Assembly: GCF_900115555.1 (NCBI RefSeq)
Contig: NZ_FOWX01000010.1
Span: 1 to 64,000, forward strand
DNA from: Pseudomonas borbori
GTDB lineage: Bacteria; Pseudomonadota; Gammaproteobacteria; Pseudomonadales; Pseudomonadaceae
Direction: 5' to 3'
Length of the DNA stretch: 64,000 nucleotides
Part shown: positions 61,883 through 64,000 of the stretch, piece after piece
How the letters are laid out: every line of letters starts with the position of its first letter
Numbering within the stretch: position 1 is the stretch's first letter
Notes under the pieces: generated by a model
The model's input: the letters and a program-made list of their open reading frames with translations, nothing else
What the model was told of the DNA's origin: nothing
Databases searched by the model: none
Translations under genes and position numbers: made by a program

Positions 61883-62697
61883 TGCTTAAACAACGGATCA
61901 TCACTGCGTTGGTGTTGCTGCCCATCGCCCTGGGCGGATTCTTCCTGCTCGACGGGGCGGCCTTTGCCCTGTTCATCGGCGTCGTGGTCAGTCTCGGTGC
62001 CTGGGAGTGGGCGCGTCTGGCGGGGTTGTCCCGGCAAACGCTGCGAGTGGCCTATGCCGGGGTGGTCGCTGCCCTGCTGTTCGGGCTTTACCAGCTGCCG
62101 CTATTGGCGCCCTGGCTGCTGCTGCTCGCGGTTGCCTGGTGGGTGCTGGCCACTGTGCTGGTGCTGGGCTATCCGGCCAGTAGCCGGCATTGGGCCGGGC
62201 TGCCGGCCAAGTTGTCGATCGGCTTGCTGATCCTGCTGCCGGCCTGGCAAGGCCTGGTGTTGTTCAAACAATGGCCGGAAGCCAATGGGCTGATCCTGGC
62301 GGTGATGGTGCTGGTCTGGGGGGCGGATATCGGTGCCTATTTCACCGGCAAGGCTTTCGGCAAGCGCAAGCTGGCGCCGCAGGTCAGTCCGGGCAAAAGC
62401 TGGGAAGGCGTGGCGGGCGGTTTGTTCGCCAGTTTGTTGATTACCACGGCGGTTGGCCTGTACCGGGGCTGGTCCGTCAGTGAGTGGCTCCTGGTGCTGG
62501 CGGGTGCGGCGCTGGTGGTGTCGATTTCGGTGGTCGGCGATCTGACCGAGAGCATGTTCAAGCGTCAGGCCGGGCTCAAGGACAGCAGCAATCTGCTGCC
62601 GGGGCACGGTGGTGTGCTCGATCGCATCGACAGCCTGACCGCGGCCATTCCGATGTTCGCCGCGCTGCTGTGGCTGGCCGGCTGGGGTGCCCTGTGA
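61882..62697 (+). CDS. cdsA: Phosphatidate cytidylyltransferase
   Basis: This is a 271-aa inner-membrane enzyme making CDP-diacylglycerol from phosphatidate and CTP. It has about eight hydrophobic segments and the C-terminal family signature [20 protein letters not shown] continuing to GVLDRIDSL, with the metal-binding Asp residues. [16 protein letters not shown] is the upstream conserved loop. It overlaps uppS by one base and dxr by four (GTGA). Confidence 0.96.
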   Translation: MLKQRIITALVLLPIALGGFFLLDGAAFALFIGVVVSLGAWEWARLAGLSRQTLRVAYAGVVAALLFGLYQLPLLAPWLLLLAVAWWVLATVLVLGYPASSRHWAGLPAKLSIGLLILLPAWQGLVLFKQWPEANGLILAVMVLVWGADIGAYFTGKAFGKRKLAPQVSPGKSWEGVAGGLFASLLITTAVGLYRGWSVSEWLLVLAGAALVVSISVVGDLTESMFKRQAGLKDSSNLLPGHGGVLDRIDSLTAAIPMFAALLWLAGWGAL

Positions 62698-63881
62698 GCC
62701 AGTTGCAGCAGGTTACGGTGCTCGGGGCGACGGGTTCCATCGGCCTCAGCACCCTGGACGTGATCGCCCGGCATCCCGCGCGTTATCAGGTGTTCGCCCT
62801 GACCGGCTTCAGTCGTTTGGTCGAGCTGGAGGCGCTGTGCCTGCTGTACCGGCCGCGCTACGCCGTGGTGGCGGATGAGCGTGCGGCGCGCCATCTGCAG
62901 GGCGGCTTGCATGCCGCGGGACTGGCGACGCGGGTGCTGTTCGGCGAGCAGGGCCTGTGCGAGGTGGCTGCCCATCCCGAGGTGGATGCGGTGATGGCGG
63001 CTATCGTCGGGGCGGCCGGGCTCAAGCCGACGCTGGCGGCGGTCGAGGCGGGCAAGAAGGTCCTGCTGGCCAACAAGGAGGCGCTGGTGATGTCCGGTGC
63101 CTTGTTCATCGAGGCGGTGCGGCGTAGCGGCGCGGTCTTGCTGCCCATCGACAGCGAACACAATGCGATCTTCCAGTGCCTGCCCGGCGATTATGCCCGT
63201 GGGCTGGAGCAGGTGGGCGTGCGGCGGATTCTGCTGACCGCATCCGGCGGCCCGTTCCGTGAGACGCCGCTGGAGCAGTTGCGCGAGGTCTCTCCCGAGC
63301 AGGCCTGCGCCCACCCCAACTGGTCGATGGGGCGCAAGATCTCGGTGGATTCGGCGAGCATGATGAACAAGGGTCTCGAGTTGATCGAGGTCTGCTGGCT
63401 GTTCGATGCCACGCCGGCGCAGGTCGAGGTGGTGATCCATCCGCAGAGCGTGATCCATTCGCTGGTCGACTATGTCGACGGTTCGGTGTTGGCGCAGCTG
63501 GGTAACCCGGACATGCGTACGCCGATCAGTCATGCCCTGGCCTGGCCGCAGCGCATCGATTCGGGGGTGGCGCCGCTGGATCTGTTCGCCATCGCCCGCC
63601 TGGACTTCCAGGCGCCGGACGAGCAGCGTTTCCCCTGCTTGCGCCTGGCTCGTCAGGCGGCAGAGGCGGGCGGCAGTGTGCCGGCCATGCTCAATGCGGC
63701 CAATGAGGTGGCGGTGGCGGCCTTTCTCGAGCGGCGCATTCGCTTTCCCGAGATCGCGAGTATCATAGATGCCGTGCTGAACGCCGAGGTGGGTGTTGCG
63801 GTCGAAAGTGTGGAAGCGGTCCTGGCGGCGGATCGTCGGGCGCGTGAGCTTGCCGGGCAATGGCTGAATAGCCGTGGTTGA
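62694..63881 (+). CDS. dxr: 1-deoxy-D-xylulose 5-phosphate reductoisomerase
   Basis: Dxr makes 2-C-methyl-D-erythritol 4-phosphate, the committed MEP-pathway step, and so feeds isoprenoids to UppS in the same operon. The 395-aa product has the NADPH fold [20 protein letters not shown] (about residues 7-26), [23 protein letters not shown] (metal-binding Asp, Glu) and [13 protein letters not shown]. The GTG at 62694 overlapping the cdsA stop is chosen; upstream in-frame sequence is the other frame of cdsA. Confidence 0.97.
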   Translation: MSQLQQVTVLGATGSIGLSTLDVIARHPARYQVFALTGFSRLVELEALCLLYRPRYAVVADERAARHLQGGLHAAGLATRVLFGEQGLCEVAAHPEVDAVMAAIVGAAGLKPTLAAVEAGKKVLLANKEALVMSGALFIEAVRRSGAVLLPIDSEHNAIFQCLPGDYARGLEQVGVRRILLTASGGPFRETPLEQLREVSPEQACAHPNWSMGRKISVDSASMMNKGLELIEVCWLFDATPAQVEVVIHPQSVIHSLVDYVDGSVLAQLGNPDMRTPISHALAWPQRIDSGVAPLDLFAIARLDFQAPDEQRFPCLRLARQAAEAGGSVPAMLNAANEVAVAAFLERRIRFPEIASIIDAVLNAEVGVAVESVEAVLAADRRARELAGQWLNSRG

Positions 63882-63950
63882 CGGGCGCGCGCAGAATTCC
63901 AGCGCGGCTTGCCCTGCGCTGCGAGCCCCCCTCAGACGCGGAGAAGCTAG

Positions 63951-64000
63951 ATGAGTGCGCTCTATATGATTATCGGTACCCTGGTTGCCCTGGGGGTGCT
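63951..64000 (+). CDS. rseP: Site-2 protease RseP, N-terminal fragment
   Basis: Only the first 16 codons are inside the window: MSALYMIIGTLVALGV, the first membrane segment of the RseP/MucP intramembrane zinc protease that cleaves anti-sigma factor RseA/MucA. Identification rests on this segment and on position directly after dxr, the standard order. GGAGAAGC precedes the ATG. The HEXXH site lies beyond the window. Confidence 0.88.
   Translation, partial: MSALYMIIGTLVALGV

Overview
The window is high-GC Gammaproteobacterial chromosome that reads as Pseudomonas (sensu lato, P. aeruginosa / P. oleovorans side of the genus). The grounds are the gene orders (rpsB-tsf-pyrH-frr-uppS-cdsA-dxr-rseP; map-glnD-dapC-arsC-like-dapD), the close match of many proteins to Pseudomonas families, and numerous short palindromic intergenic repeats of the kind common in this genus. 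No rRNA, tRNA, CRISPR array or complete insertion sequence was found.

Layout. 1-501 is the 3' end of a group II intron (maturase C-terminus plus RNA domains V/VI). 767-8060 holds a class C acid phosphatase, tsaB, a DUF72 protein and a three-gene signalling operon (OmpR-type regulator, solute-binding protein, hybrid histidine kinase with HPt). 8212-14328 holds an NhaC-type antiporter facing a GlxA/AraC regulator, a PEP-mutase/isocitrate-lyase family enzyme, an extensin-like protein and rsmJ. 14492-19399 is a TetR regulator divergent from a two-gene RND pump. 19819-29102 holds a GH13_18 phosphorylase, DUF4197, a D-serine detoxification locus (dsdC, dsdA, ridA), an alpha/beta hydrolase and polB.

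29318-34150 is an accessory, partly AT-richer island. It contains an unknown 320-aa protein, a Fic toxin with its YhfG/AntF-type antitoxin, and a module resembling the phage P1/P7 C4 antisense-RNA immunity switch (small RNA, terminator, complementary leader, 28-aa leader peptide, two coupled small genes, the first frameshifted). A repeat-rich gene desert with a 166-bp duplication and a small putative zinc protein follow.

34152-44889 returns to core genes: a CHASE4-type PAS-GGDEF-EAL protein, plsB and a GldA/permease/GldG-like ABC operon. 45045-57532 is a mostly minus-strand housekeeping block: rlmA-dapE, yqhD, csdA-csdE with divergent tcdA (sulfur transfer and ct6A tRNA modification), dapD, dapC, glnD and map. 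dapC, dapD and dapE supply three steps of the succinylase branch of lysine/diaminopimelate synthesis. 57843-64000 is the translation/envelope operon on the plus strand.

The most interesting items are the C4-like RNA switch (31370-32269), an 11-bp perfect stem in the nhaC leader, the missing sucrose-binding Asp in the GH13_18 enzyme, and several dispersed palindromic elements, two of which supply the stop codon of the neighbouring gene.
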